Positions 9,093-20,542 of a stretch of 47,361 nt of DNA are shown piece after piece. The DNA is taken from the NCBI RefSeq assembly GCF_001598355.1, contig NZ_BCYU01000034.1, forward strand, positions 1 to 47,361, given 5' to 3'. The position numbers and the translations under genes are program-made. Positions within the stretch are counted from its first letter, which is position 1. Every line of letters begins with the position of its first letter. Origin of the DNA: Sphingomonas asaccharolytica NBRC 15499 (GTDB lineage: Bacteria > Pseudomonadota > Alphaproteobacteria > Sphingomonadales > Sphingomonadaceae). The notes below the pieces were generated by a model. It worked only from the letters and a program-made list of their open reading frames with translations, was not told the DNA's origin and made no database searches.

Positions 9093-9662
9093 ATGAAGAA
9101 GCAGGCGGCCACTGACGGCCCGGTGATCATCAAGAAATACGCCAATCGTCGACTCTATAATACCGAAAGCTCCTCCTACATCACGCTCGACCATCTCGCC
9201 GCGATGACGCGCGAAGGGCGCGATTTCAAGGTCGTCGATGCCAAGACCGATGAGGACATCACTCACAACGTGCTGACCCAGATCATCATGGAAGAGGAAG
9301 CGCGCGGCCAGACCATGCTGCCGGTCAATTTCCTCCGCCAGCTGATCGCGATGTACGGCGATTCGATGCAAGCCTTCGTGCCGAGCTATCTCGAAGCATC
9401 GATGGACAGCTTCCGCCGTAATCAGGAACAGTTCAAATCGGCGGTCGAGGGCGCGTTCGCCAACTCGCCCTTTGCCGAGATCGCCAAGCGCAACATGGCG
9501 ATGTTCGAAGCGGCGACCTCGGCCTTCAAGCCGCAAGCGGGCATGGGGGCGGCGGCCGCGCCTACGGCTCCGGCCACGCCGGCAGAAGGCGACGACGACG
9601 TCTCCGCGCTCAAGGCAGAATTGGCCCGTCTGCAGGAAAAGATCGACAAGCTCGGCCAATAG
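9093..9662 (+). CDS. phaR: PHA synthesis repressor PhaR
   Basis: A 189-residue regulator. The N-terminal DNA-binding segment (IIKKYANRRLYNTESSSYIT, about 12-31) and the following PHB-accumulation domain (VVDAKTDEDITHNVLTQII) are diagnostic of PhaR. The C-terminus has an Ala/Pro-rich linker and a short coiled-coil-like helix (ALKAELARLQEKIDKL). In characterised bacteria PhaR represses phasin genes and its own gene and binds PHA granules. ATG 9093 has GGAGGGG upstream. Its start faces the phaC-like gene across 40 bases, so both promoters must overlap and could share control. Confidence 0.92.
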   Translation: MKKQAATDGPVIIKKYANRRLYNTESSSYITLDHLAAMTREGRDFKVVDAKTDEDITHNVLTQIIMEEEARGQTMLPVNFLRQLIAMYGDSMQAFVPSYLEASMDSFRRNQEQFKSAVEGAFANSPFAEIAKRNMAMFEAATSAFKPQAGMGAAAAPTAPATPAEGDDDVSALKAELARLQEKIDKLGQ

Positions 9663-9667
9663 AGATT

Positions 9668-9865
9668 GTGGGCTTTTCGGCGAAGCAGATTGCGGAGGCG
9701 GTAGCGGTCGCGCTGGCGCTGACCGCGCTGGTCGCGGGGGTTATCGATTGGCGTCACCGCAGGCGCGACAATCTCGATCGTGTATCGGTGCTCGACTGGC
9801 GCAATATCCAGGTATTCGCGCTGATCAGCGCGATCATTGCCGCGGCGGTGGCGTTCCAATTGTAG
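9668..9865 (+). CDS. small two-helix membrane protein, unknown function
   Basis: A 65-residue frame starting at GTG 9668, five bases after phaR stops, with AGAG just upstream. It has two hydrophobic segments (about 9-26 and 47-65) joined by a strongly basic loop (WRHRRRDNLDR). The close spacing suggests co-transcription with phaR. Its last 32 bases overlap the end of the convergent glycosyltransferase gene. No family was recognised. Confidence 0.5.
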   Translation: MGFSAKQIAEAVAVALALTALVAGVIDWRHRRRDNLDRVSVLDWRNIQVFALISAIIAAAVAFQL

Positions 9866-11342
9866 CCGGCACATCGCGGGCGGGCAGGTCGCGGCGCAGA
9901 TAGACCAAGGTTCGATAGTCGGCGCGTGGCACGCTGTAGATCACGCGATAGCCCCCCAGCGCCGCCTTCAGCGCGGCCAGGCTGCCCGGGTTCCAGATTT
10001 CGAGTCGTCGCGTCGAGGTGACGATCACCGGCGGCCGCGCGGCGAGGATGCGCCGGACCTCGGCCGCCTCGTCGATCCCGGTCGCGCCCTGCTCGGTGGT
10101 ATAGGCCAACAGGTTGGGGAAGGCGTAGCGCGTCGGTAGGCAAGTGCCGGCGAGGTCGTAGGTGAAGGTGTCGCCGATAAAGACATAGGGACAGCCGTCA
10201 TGGCTGTTGGCCTTGACCAGTGTCGCCACTGCATAGGCGCCTTCGCCATCGTTGCTCTTGATCCCGCGCTCGACGACATTGAGCAGCAGCCCGAGCGCCA
10301 ATGTTGCGATCAGCAACCGCGACGACCGGCCCAGTGCGCGCGCCGCGACGACCGCGATCGGCGCGACCAGCGGCAAGGCGTAATGATCGAAGAACGTGCC
10401 GATCAGCAGGAACCCGCCGCCGGCCGCCGCCAGCCAACCGAACCCGATGAGCGCTTCCTCGCGTCGATCGGCGCGGGGCCGCCACGCCCAGGCGATCGCG
10501 GCCGACACGATCAATGGCGACAAGGTCGCGACGATGCCGAGCAGCCGCATCGCCAATTGGTCGGCCGGATAGCCCGCGCGCAGGAAGATCGAGGTGACGT
10601 TGGCGAACCAGAAGGCGCCGAACGCCTGCGGGCCGAGGTGCCAATAATAGGTGCCGATCGCCAAGGTCGGTGCCAGTCCCGCCAACATCCATAACAACGC
10701 CGCGCCCGCGAGCATTGCCCAGCCTGCGCGCGAGCGGCGCAGATACCAGAGATGGGCGCAGCCGATGAACGCACCCTCGATCGCCGGCGTGTATTTGGTC
10801 TGGATCGCCAGCCCGCCGAGCAGGCAGGCGAAGGTCCCCCAGGCGATAATCGCGCGAGTCGCGCCGGCCCGCGCGCGATCGGGCAAGTGGAGCGCGATCA
10901 GCGCGGCGCCGGCGACGAACAGATTGTAGAAGACCGGCGATTGCCCGCCGCGCCCACCCAGCAACGGCAGCCAGATCAGATACGCTGCCCCCGCCGCCAG
11001 CGCGCCGGTCCGGCTCGCTCCCGTCCGCAGCGCCGCGCGCCAGACGACATGGGCGGTTGCGGCGGCGAACAGGCTCGCGACCAATTGATAGGCGATCACG
11101 CCGTTGCCGGGCAGCAGCCGCATCGCAGCATAGAGCAGGAACAACCCGACCGGCTTGCGGTCCCAGATGTCGAGATAGGGTATCGCACCGTGCAAGATGC
11201 GGTCGCCGACCAGCAGATAATATTGCTCATCGACATGGATGACGGGGTTGCCGAAATCCCAGGCGCGCAGGGCAAGTGCGACGACTGCGAGCACCGCCGC
11301 CATCTGCCAGGCCCTGAGACGATCCAACCCGCCTGCGCTCAA
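9834..11342 (-). CDS. GT39-like membrane glycosyltransferase (ArnT/PMT fold)
   Basis: An inner-membrane protein of about 502 residues with many hydrophobic helices. The first periplasmic loop carries the acidic motif HVDEQYYLLVGD, expected of GT-C glycosyltransferases that use polyprenyl-phosphate sugars (GT39/ArnT type). A soluble C-terminal part includes a DTFTYDLAG region and ends in GTPPPRQ. The start is uncertain. TTG 11342 overlaps the upstream TGA and has GGAG 8 bases before it; ATG 11303 (MAAVLAVVALALRAWDF) starts directly at the first helix. The open frame continues upstream only because it runs antisense-free through the protease gene. Acceptor and sugar are unknown. Confidence 0.8.
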   Translation of the reverse strand: MSAGGLDRLRAWQMAAVLAVVALALRAWDFGNPVIHVDEQYYLLVGDRILHGAIPYLDIWDRKPVGLFLLYAAMRLLPGNGVIAYQLVASLFAAATAHVVWRAALRTGASRTGALAAGAAYLIWLPLLGGRGGQSPVFYNLFVAGAALIALHLPDRARAGATRAIIAWGTFACLLGGLAIQTKYTPAIEGAFIGCAHLWYLRRSRAGWAMLAGAALLWMLAGLAPTLAIGTYYWHLGPQAFGAFWFANVTSIFLRAGYPADQLAMRLLGIVATLSPLIVSAAIAWAWRPRADRREEALIGFGWLAAAGGGFLLIGTFFDHYALPLVAPIAVVAARALGRSSRLLIATLALGLLLNVVERGIKSNDGEGAYAVATLVKANSHDGCPYVFIGDTFTYDLAGTCLPTRYAFPNLLAYTTEQGATGIDEAAEVRRILAARPPVIVTSTRRLEIWNPGSLAALKAALGGYRVIYSVPRADYRTLVYLRRDLPARDVPATIGTPPPRQ

Positions 11343-12535
11343 TAGAAGCGCTCCAGCGTCAGCTTGCGCTCGCCGCCGCCGCAAATCCCTAGCCGCACGA
11401 TTCGGCCCGGGTCGGCGACCGACCAGGTCGAGATCGGCTCGCTGGCGTAATTGGCGGTGATCGGCTGGCCATCGACGCTGCAGATCTGGTCGCCCGCTTG
11501 CCAGCCGGTGCTGGCCGCCGGGCTGCCGCGCATGACGTGGAGGACGCGCAGGTGATCGCTGTAGAAGCCGAGCAGCAATCCGCTGGTCGAGCGCAGCGGC
11601 GGTCGGTCGACATCGGCACCGGCCGCCATCACCATGCGGCCGGCGCCGGGGTCGAGCAACACGCGATAGCGCTGGAGATAGCCCAGCCCGATCCGCCCCG
11701 CCGCGCCCATCTGCGCGGAAAAGCCGCGGCCGGGCTCGATTCGCGCCTCGGCATCGCGCACCGTCGTCTCGCCGACGCGGACCGCGGGCAGCACCGTCAG
11801 CTCGGACGTGACCGGTCCGGCGATGCTGTACGAAATAGTGGTGGTCGTGGTCGGCTTGACGCCGCCGACCGATTTCCATGCCTCGTCCGACATGGTGATC
11901 GTCGCGCCGTCGCCGGTGTCGACGATCATCGGCCGCAGCCTTGTGCCGTCGATCGACATCTCGCTGACATAGAATTGGTCGCGCAGCGCCATCGCCAGCG
12001 GCGCGGTCTGGCCGGAAAAGGGCAGGCGACCGCTCGGTAACAGGCGGAAACGCTGTGCGGCGAAGTCGATATCGAGCGCATAGCGGCGTAGCAGGTCGCT
12101 GCCGATCACCGCGTCGATCGTCGCGCCGTTGCCGGTGGCGCCGCCGGGCAGATCGAGCACGCCGAGCCGCCCGCCGCTGCGGGTCAAGCCGCCGATCGCC
12201 AGGATACCTCCGTTGATCTGACCCATGGCGACGGTGCCGCCGATGCCGACGCCTTCGCCGCCGCCGGAGATCTTCAGCCCGGCGCGGCTGGCGAAGCGGC
12301 GCGAAACCACCGACAGGCTGAACCCGGTATCCAGGATCGCGGTGACGGCGCGGCCGTCGACCGTCATCCGGAATTGGATCTGGTTACCTGGTGTGAGATC
12401 GAACGGTACCCATTGCGCCTCGGCGTCGGGCGAGAGCACGACGCGTTCGGCCGGCGGTTCGGGCATGGCTGGGGGCATCGCTCCGCCCAACGGCAAAGCG
12501 GCGAACATCAGCAAGGGCAGCATGCGGCGGCGCAT
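11339..12535 (-). CDS. exported retropepsin-like aspartyl protease with C-terminal PDZ-like domain
   Basis: A 398-residue protein. A signal peptide is likely (MRRRMLPLLMFAALPLGGA). Two aspartyl-protease halves follow, each with a DTG motif: AILDTGFSLSVVS (about 66-78) and MIVDTGDGATIT (about 200). The C-terminal about 90 residues resemble a PDZ domain (LRVLHVMRGSPAASTGWQAG, then DQICSVDGQPI). This domain order is common in sphingomonad proteins of unknown substrate. It probably acts in the periplasm. Its stop codon overlaps the TTG start of the glycosyltransferase, so the two are likely translated together. Confidence 0.82.
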   Translation of the reverse strand: MRRRMLPLLMFAALPLGGAMPPAMPEPPAERVVLSPDAEAQWVPFDLTPGNQIQFRMTVDGRAVTAILDTGFSLSVVSRRFASRAGLKISGGGEGVGIGGTVAMGQINGGILAIGGLTRSGGRLGVLDLPGGATGNGATIDAVIGSDLLRRYALDIDFAAQRFRLLPSGRLPFSGQTAPLAMALRDQFYVSEMSIDGTRLRPMIVDTGDGATITMSDEAWKSVGGVKPTTTTTISYSIAGPVTSELTVLPAVRVGETTVRDAEARIEPGRGFSAQMGAAGRIGLGYLQRYRVLLDPGAGRMVMAAGADVDRPPLRSTSGLLLGFYSDHLRVLHVMRGSPAASTGWQAGDQICSVDGQPITANYASEPISTWSVADPGRIVRLGICGGGERKLTLERFY

Positions 12536-12641
12536 GCGTCCCGCTTATACCTGTCGCGACCCCGCGGATACGGGGTAAAATCGCTGTTAACCGCGTTGTT
12601 TGCGCTTCGGCGTCAGCGAGCCGGCCGCCGCCCTGTGCCGA

Positions 12642-14162
12642 TTACAAACAAGCTTCGAGATACGCCTGGTCGAACCCGAACATGCGCGCCTTCTCCAGCG
12701 TGTAGGGGCGCAGTCCCATGGCGCGATATTCGCCGACGATCTTACCGTCGGCCGATTCGCTCTGATATTCGAACTTGAAGAGTTCCTGCGTCACGATGAC
12801 CGGCCCTTCCATGCCGATCACCTCGGTGATGTTGGTCACGCGGCGGCTCCCGTCGCGCAGACGCTTCACCTGGACGATCATGTCGACCGAATCGGCGATC
12901 TGGCGGCTGATCGCTTCCTTCGGGATCTTGATGTCGCCCATCAGCACCATGTTCTCCATACGGCCCAGGCATTCGCGCGGGCTATTGGAGTGGAGCGTAC
13001 ACATCGATCCGTCGTGACCGGTGTTCATCGCGGCGAGCAGGTCGAAACATTCCGAGCCGCGGATTTCGCCGAGGATGATGCGATCCGGCCGCATGCGCAG
13101 CGCGTTCTTGACCAGGTCGCGGATAGTGATCTCGCCCTGGCCCTCGAGATTGGCCGGGCGGGTTTCGAGCGGTAGCCAGTGCGGCTGCTGCAGCCGGAGT
13201 TCGGCCGCGTCCTCGATCGTCAGCACGCGCTCGCCCGGGTCGATCATCTTCGACAGAGCATTGAGCATCGTCGTCTTACCCGAGCCGGTACCGCCCGAGA
13301 TGACGACGTTGAACCGGCACGCGCCCGCGATCTTGAGCGCGGTCGCCATCTTCTGCGACATCGACCCGAAGCCCGCCATCATGTCGAGCGTGATCGGCTT
13401 GTTGGAGAATTTGCGAATCGAGATCGCAGTGCCGCGCAAGCTGAGCGGCGGGACGATCACGTTCACGCGGCTGCCGTCCTTGAGGCGGGCGTCGGCCAGC
13501 GGCGTAGTCTGGTCGACGCGGCGGCCGACCGAGTTGCAGATGCGTTGTGCGATCTGGAACAGATGCTCCTCGTCGCGGAACTGGATCGGTGCGATCTCCA
13601 GCCGGCCCTTGCGTTCGATGAACGTCTGGTTGGGACCGTTGACCATGATATCGCTGATATCGGGGTCGGCGATCAGCTCTTCCAACGGGCCCAGGCCGAG
13701 CAGTTCGTCGACCAGCACCTTTTCGAGCGCGAATTGCTCGCGGCGGTTGAGCGTCAGTTTGAGCTCGGCGAGCACCTCGCCGATGATCGGACGGAATTCC
13801 TCGGCCAGCTCGTCCTTGTTGAGCGTCGCGGCGGCTTCCGGATCGACGCGTTCGAGCAGGCGCGGCAGCACCTGTTCCTTGATCTTGTGGACCGAGGCCT
13901 CGAACCCTTCCGCCTTCATGCCGGCGGCTTCGCCACTGGAATTCTGGCGTTCGGTCAGGCGCGCCATCGCCTCGCCGTTGCTGCCCGGCAAGTGGCCTGG
14001 CTGATCGGCGTCGATCTCGGTCGAATCGGGGAGCGGTGGGAATTGCTCGGCGGCATCGGCGGCGGGCTGGGCACCACCACCTTGCATCGGTCGCGCCACG
14101 CCGAAGGCCGGCCTTCCGGCCTGCCCGGCACCCATTCCGCTACGGCGCCCAAACGCGCTCAT
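12642..14162 (-). CDS. cpaF: CpaF-family secretion/pilus assembly ATPase
   Basis: A 506-residue cytosolic hexameric ATPase of the type II/IV secretion superfamily. Residues 1-85 are low-complexity and probably disordered. An N-terminal three-helix domain follows, then PDISDIMVNGPNQTFIERKG (about 168-187), the Walker A motif GGTGSGKTT (290-298), the Asp box LTIEDAAELRLQQPHW, and Walker B/His boxes (RIILGEIRG; MNTGHDGSMCTLHS). CpaF powers Tad/Flp pilus assembly. No other tad/cpa gene is next to it. Upstream it has AAGGA about 9 bases before ATG 14162. Confidence 0.9.
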   Translation of the reverse strand: MSAFGRRSGMGAGQAGRPAFGVARPMQGGGAQPAADAAEQFPPLPDSTEIDADQPGHLPGSNGEAMARLTERQNSSGEAAGMKAEGFEASVHKIKEQVLPRLLERVDPEAAATLNKDELAEEFRPIIGEVLAELKLTLNRREQFALEKVLVDELLGLGPLEELIADPDISDIMVNGPNQTFIERKGRLEIAPIQFRDEEHLFQIAQRICNSVGRRVDQTTPLADARLKDGSRVNVIVPPLSLRGTAISIRKFSNKPITLDMMAGFGSMSQKMATALKIAGACRFNVVISGGTGSGKTTMLNALSKMIDPGERVLTIEDAAELRLQQPHWLPLETRPANLEGQGEITIRDLVKNALRMRPDRIILGEIRGSECFDLLAAMNTGHDGSMCTLHSNSPRECLGRMENMVLMGDIKIPKEAISRQIADSVDMIVQVKRLRDGSRRVTNITEVIGMEGPVIVTQELFKFEYQSESADGKIVGEYRAMGLRPYTLEKARMFGFDQAYLEACL

Positions 14163-14274
14163 GCCCCTCGATCCTTCATGGTCAGGTCCGGTTCGTACGG
14201 GCTAAGCTTTGACAATTTCCTAACCAAGGCGATGCCGGACTAAGCTGGGCTTGGCGACAATAAGGGAGGCGAGG

Positions 14275-14727
14275 ATGCGTCGAACGATATTGCTCGGACT
14301 GGCACTGCTCGCGACGGGGGCCGGATCGGCGCCGGTGCCGGCGATGCCGGGCTGGCTCACGGGATGCTGGAACGAGCAGAAGGGGCCCAATTGGACCGAG
14401 GAATGCTGGACATCCCCGCGCGCCGGCAACATGCTGGGGAGCGGACGCAACGGGCGCGGAGACGACCTCCGATCATGGGAAGCGATGCAGATCGAGCGTG
14501 GGCCGGACGGCAGGCTCGTCTTCTACGGCTCGCCCAAAGGCGCGCCGCGGGTCGGCTTCACCGAAGTCTCGTCAGGGCCCCGCGAAATCGTCTTCGCCAA
14601 TCCCGCGCACGATTATCCGCAACGCATCCGCTATTGGCGCGAGGGGATGGACCTGGCGGCGGAAACCAGCCTGATCGATGGGACCAAGGCGTTTCGCTGG
14701 CATTATCGGCGTCAGCTCGGCAGCTGA
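14275..14727 (+). CDS. exported DUF6265-type protein
   Basis: A 150-residue protein with a signal peptide (MRRTILLGLALLATGAGSA), then GWLTGCWNEQKGPNWTEECW, a strand-rich middle, and FANPAHDYPQRIRYWREG near the end. This pattern fits the DUF6265 family of small lipocalin-like barrels of unknown role, likely periplasmic. ATG 14275 is chosen because GGGAGGCGAGG lies just upstream; a TTG at 14251 would add eight residues before the signal peptide. It is divergent from cpaF (112-base gap). Confidence 0.75.
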   Translation: MRRTILLGLALLATGAGSAPVPAMPGWLTGCWNEQKGPNWTEECWTSPRAGNMLGSGRNGRGDDLRSWEAMQIERGPDGRLVFYGSPKGAPRVGFTEVSSGPREIVFANPAHDYPQRIRYWREGMDLAAETSLIDGTKAFRWHYRRQLGS

Positions 14728-14734
14728 GGTTTCG

Positions 14735-14760
14735 CGTCATCCCAGCGAAAGCTGGGATCT
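14735..14760. repeat. palindromic extragenic repeat, CGTCATCCCAGCG type
   Basis: A 26-base unit, CGTCATCCCAGCGAAAGCTG plus GGATCT, with a CCCAGC/GCTGGG stem and GAAA loop. An identical 26-base copy lies at 16939-16964 and diverged copies lie at 25528, 35397 and 47281. Confidence 0.8.
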
Positions 14761-14879
14761 CAAGCAGCTTTGGCACTGCAACAATAAAGGCGCCAGCTTT
14801 CGCCGACGCCGATAACTTCCGCGGGATGGAGCGCCGCGGCAAAGCCGCGTCGTCGGTTCTCGCTCCGCGAGGCCGGCCG

Positions 14880-14929
14880 GGCTCGTCGCCGGGCGGGAAA
14901 TAGCTGCGGCTATTTCCCTGCGACGAGCC
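14880..14929 (-). terminator. strong hairpin directly after atpC, possible operon end
   Basis: Arms 14880-14904 and 14909-14929 pair (GGCTCGTCGC...AAATAGC against GCTATTT...GCGACGAGCC) with a small internal bulge and a four-base loop. It begins at the base next to the atpC stop codon. There is no T-run after it in the minus direction, so it may protect the 3' end or act with Rho rather than terminate by itself. Confidence 0.5.
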
Positions 14930-15181
14930 TCAACCCGCCTGTTCGGCGAGCACCGTCAACCCGGTTGCGGACACCTCGGCGAATCCGCCCTTGATCGGCA
15001 CCAATTCGGGCTCCGATTTGTCGGCGCGGTAGATCGCCAGATTGCCGTCGCGAATCGTCGACATGAAGGGCGCATGGCCTTCCAGCACACCGAAATCGCC
15101 CTCGGTGCCCGGGACGACGACCTGATAGACTTCCTCCGAGCGGAGCAGTTTTTCGGGCGTGACGAGTTCGAAATGCAGCAT
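14930..15181 (-). CDS. atpC: ATP synthase F1 epsilon subunit (short form)
   Basis: An 83-residue subunit of the F1 central stalk. It has only the N-terminal beta-sandwich domain: [33 protein letters not shown], and [18 protein letters not shown] at the end. The C-terminal two-helix regulatory domain found in E. coli epsilon (about 135-140 residues in total) is absent. Short epsilon is known in alphaproteobacteria, where a separate zeta subunit can inhibit the enzyme. It is the last gene of the atp operon and is separated from atpD by 193 bases of palindromic repeat. Confidence 0.92.
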   Translation of the reverse strand: MLHFELVTPEKLLRSEEVYQVVVPGTEGDFGVLEGHAPFMSTIRDGNLAIYRADKSEPELVPIKGGFAEVSATGLTVLAEQAG

Positions 15182-15197
15182 TGCCTTATTCCTAAAA

Positions 15198-15363
15198 CCC
15201 CTCTCCCGTCGGGAGAGGGTTGCGCAGACTTAGCCCCGGACTTGATCCGGGGCTTAGTCGGAGCTGGGTGAGGGGATCACCCTATCGAGAGCGGGTCCCC
15301 TCATCCAACTTCGGCTAGGCAGCAAGCTGCCAAGCCTTCGTATCCTTCTCCCTCTGGAGAAGG
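15198..15363. repeat. inverted palindromic-repeat doublet between atpD and atpC
   Basis: Two units face each other. Unit 1 has CCCTCTCCCGTCGGGAGAGG (from 15198), then a hairpin TAGCCCCGGA-CTTGA-TCCGGGGCTTA at about 15231-15256, then AGTCGGAGCTGGGTGAGGGG. Unit 2 is inverted: CCCCTCATCCAACTTCGGC, hairpin GGCTAGGCAGC-AA-GCTGCCAAGCC (15314-15337) and CCTTCTCC-CTCT-GGAGAAGG (15344-15363). Unit 2 matches, in reverse complement, the unit at about 17915-17975 over roughly 55 bases. Confidence 0.8.
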
Positions 15364-15374
15364 TTTGCAGTAGC

Positions 15375-17002
<1,628 letters not shown>

Positions 17003-17011
17003 CCTAGAAAC

Positions 17012-17893
17012 TCAGAGCGCTTCAGCGCCCGAAATGATTTCCACCAACTCGGTGGTGATCGCGGCCTGACGGGCGCGGTTGTACTGGATCGACAGCCGCT
17101 TGATCAGGTCGCCGGCGTTGCGCGTGGCATTGTCCATCGCGGTCATCTTGCTGCCCTGCTCCGACGCCGAATTCTCGCGGATCGCGCGGAACAGCTGGAT
17201 GCCGACGTTGCGCGGCAGTAGGTCGGCGAGGATTTCCTCTTCGTCGGGCTCGTATTCGACCGAGGCGCTGACGCCTGTCGCGTTGGCGGCGATCGCCGGG
17301 ATCGACACCGGGATAATCTGCTGCTCGGTCGGTTCCTGTGTCAGCACCGATTTGAAGCGCGAATAGAATAGATGCGCGACGTCGAACTCACCCGCCTCGA
17401 ACCGCGCGATCAGGTCGTCGGCATAGCCGCGCGCATCGGTGAAGCCAAGCTTGTCGAGCGCGCCGGGTTCGATCGAGTGAATGAAGTCGTTGGGGTACAA
17501 GCGGTTGAGCACCGCACGACCCTTCTTGCCGATCGTGTAGAACTTGACGGTCTTGCCCTCGGCGATCAGCTCACCCGCGCGTCGGCGCGCCAGACGCGCG
17601 ATATTGGTGTTGAATGCGCCGGCCAGGCCCTTGTCCGAGGTTGCAACGACGAACAGGTGGACCTGATCCTTGCCGGTGCCGGCGAGCAATTTGGGCGAGG
17701 ACGGTCCAACGGCGACCTTCGACGCGATGCTCGCGACCACCTTCTCCAGCCGCTCGGCATAAGGGCGGCCGGCTTCGGCCGCTTCCTGCGCGCGGCGCAG
17801 CTTGGCGGCGGCGACCATCTTCATCGCCTTGGTGATCTTCTGCGTCGACTTCACCGAGCCGATGCGGATCTTGAGGGCCTTAAGACTTGCCAT
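17012..17893 (-). CDS. atpG: ATP synthase F1 gamma subunit
   Basis: The 293-residue central-stalk rotor subunit. The N-terminal helix [20 protein letters not shown] and the C-terminal helix [20 protein letters not shown] form the coiled-coil shaft; [14 protein letters not shown] is the family signature close to the C-terminus. The length is typical. It lies between atpA and atpD on the minus strand and is separated from atpA by a repeat doublet. Confidence 0.96.
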   Translation of the reverse strand: MASLKALKIRIGSVKSTQKITKAMKMVAAAKLRRAQEAAEAGRPYAERLEKVVASIASKVAVGPSSPKLLAGTGKDQVHLFVVATSDKGLAGAFNTNIARLARRRAGELIAEGKTVKFYTIGKKGRAVLNRLYPNDFIHSIEPGALDKLGFTDARGYADDLIARFEAGEFDVAHLFYSRFKSVLTQEPTEQQIIPVSIPAIAANATGVSASVEYEPDEEEILADLLPRNVGIQLFRAIRENSASEQGSKMTAMDNATRNAGDLIKRLSIQYNRARQAAITTELVEIISGAEAL

Positions 17894-17907
17894 CGTAACC
17901 TTCTCTG

Positions 17908-18054
17908 CCTCTCCCGCTTGCGGGAGAGGATACGGAGACTTGGCAGCTTGCTGCCTAGTCGGAGTTGGTGAGGGTCTTCCTTCTTCCTCTCGTCCAGCCG
18001 CCTGGAAGAAGAAAGAAGACCCTCACCCAACCCTCTCCCGCGAGCGGGAGAGGG
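17908..18054. repeat. inverted palindromic-repeat doublet between atpA and atpG
   Basis: The left unit is palindrome CCTCTCCCGC-TTGC-GGGAGAGG (17908-17929), then GATACGGAGACTTGGCAGCTTG..., hairpin GGCAGC-TT-GCTGCC, and GTCGGAGTTGGTGAGGGTC. A pyrimidine/purine inverted stretch follows, then the inverted right unit GAAGACCCTCACCCAACCCT with the perfect palindrome at 18031-18054. The left unit matches the inverted unit of the atpD-atpC junction. Confidence 0.8.
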
Positions 18055-18061
18055 CTAGAAC

Positions 18062-19594
<1,533 letters not shown>

Positions 19595-19602
19595 CTAAAC
19601 CT

Positions 19603-20157
19603 TCAGCCTTTCATCGCGTGCGCGAGGGTATTGAGACGGGTACGGATCGAGGAATCGATCATCTGCGATCCGATACGAACGACCAGGCCGCCGAGCAGCG
19701 ACTGGTCGACATTCAATTCAACGGCGACCTCGCGACCGACGCGCTGGCGGAGCTGCTGCTTGAGCTCGCTCACCTGCGCGTTCGACAGCGGATGCGCGGA
19801 CGTCACTTCGGCCGTGGTCTCGCCGCGATAGCGCGACGCCAGGCCGCGAAACGCGCGGATGATCGCCGGCAGCTGGCCGAGACGCCGGTTGTGCGCGAGC
19901 ACGCCCAGGAAGCTGGTCGTAGTCGCGTCGAGCTTCATCACGCCGGCCGCGGCGGCGACCGCCTTGGCGGCGTCGAGTCGGCCGATCAGCGGGCTGGTGG
20001 TCAGCGTCTTGAAGTCGGCCGATTCGGCCAGCGCCTGGCGGATCGTCGCCAGGCTCGCTTCGACCGTGTCGATCGACTTCGATTCGCGGGCGAGCTCGAA
20101 CAGCGCGGTTGCATACCGTCCACCTAAGCTCGCTTGAATACCGCCGGATTGCTCCAC
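19603..20157 (-). CDS. atpH: ATP synthase F1 delta subunit
   Basis: The 184-residue peripheral-stalk subunit linking F1 to Fo subunit b. GTG 20157 gives VEQSGGIQASLGGRYATALF, the usual alphaproteobacterial N-terminus, and AAGGA lies about 10 bases upstream. The longer frame to 20268 would add a proline/arginine-rich stretch that looks non-coding. The C-terminal signature VAVELNVDQSLLGGLVVRIG is present. First gene of the operon; its promoter should lie in 20158-20313, where no clear -35/-10 pair could be named. Confidence 0.94.
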   Translation of the reverse strand: MEQSGGIQASLGGRYATALFELARESKSIDTVEASLATIRQALAESADFKTLTTSPLIGRLDAAKAVAAAAGVMKLDATTTSFLGVLAHNRRLGQLPAIIRAFRGLASRYRGETTAEVTSAHPLSNAQVSELKQQLRQRVGREVAVELNVDQSLLGGLVVRIGSQMIDSSIRTRLNTLAHAMKG

Positions 20158-20313
20158 GCGATGATGGTCCTTTTCAAAAGGGTATGTGGCCCCATACGAA
20201 AAGAGGGCAGCCCTGAGGCGCCCTCTATGGGTTGGCGCGCGGTTAGCATCGGGGGGCTGGGGATGCAACCCGGTGCTTTAGGATGAGGTGCAAAGTGGAG
20301 TGGCCTGGCACTC

Positions 20314-20466
20314 CTATAGCCCTCTCCCGCGCGCGGGAGAGGGAGGGGCCCGCCGCCGAAGGTGGTGGGAGGGTGAGGGTCTTCTTACTTCTTTCTGTCC
20401 CGACGCATGCCTGGAAGAAAGAAGACCCTCACCCAACCCTCTCCCGCTTGCGGGAGAGGGCTATAG
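20314..20466. repeat. 153-bp inverted-repeat element upstream of the atp operon
   Basis: Perfect 17-base inverted ends, CTATAGCCCTCTCCCGC (20314-20330) and its complement (20450-20466). Each end holds a self-complementary CCCTCTCCCGC...GCGGGAGAGGG palindrome. Inside, GTGAGGGTCTTCTT pairs with AAGAAGACCCTCAC. The order palindrome, spacer, GGGTGAGGGTCTTC, then the reverse, is the same as in the atpA-atpG junction. It fills most of the gap between atpH and the next plus-strand gene. Confidence 0.8.
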
Positions 20467-20542
20467 CGGCATGTCGCATTTTACCTATCCCGGCTTGACC
20501 TGCTCGCCTTGGATGTGCGGAAAGTGCCAACAGGGGTGCCTC

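Noticed and set aside
11343..11879. Upstream extension of the glycosyltransferase frame
   Set aside because: It overlaps the aspartyl protease in another frame, is Arg/Ala-rich, and precedes the first membrane helix without any domain.
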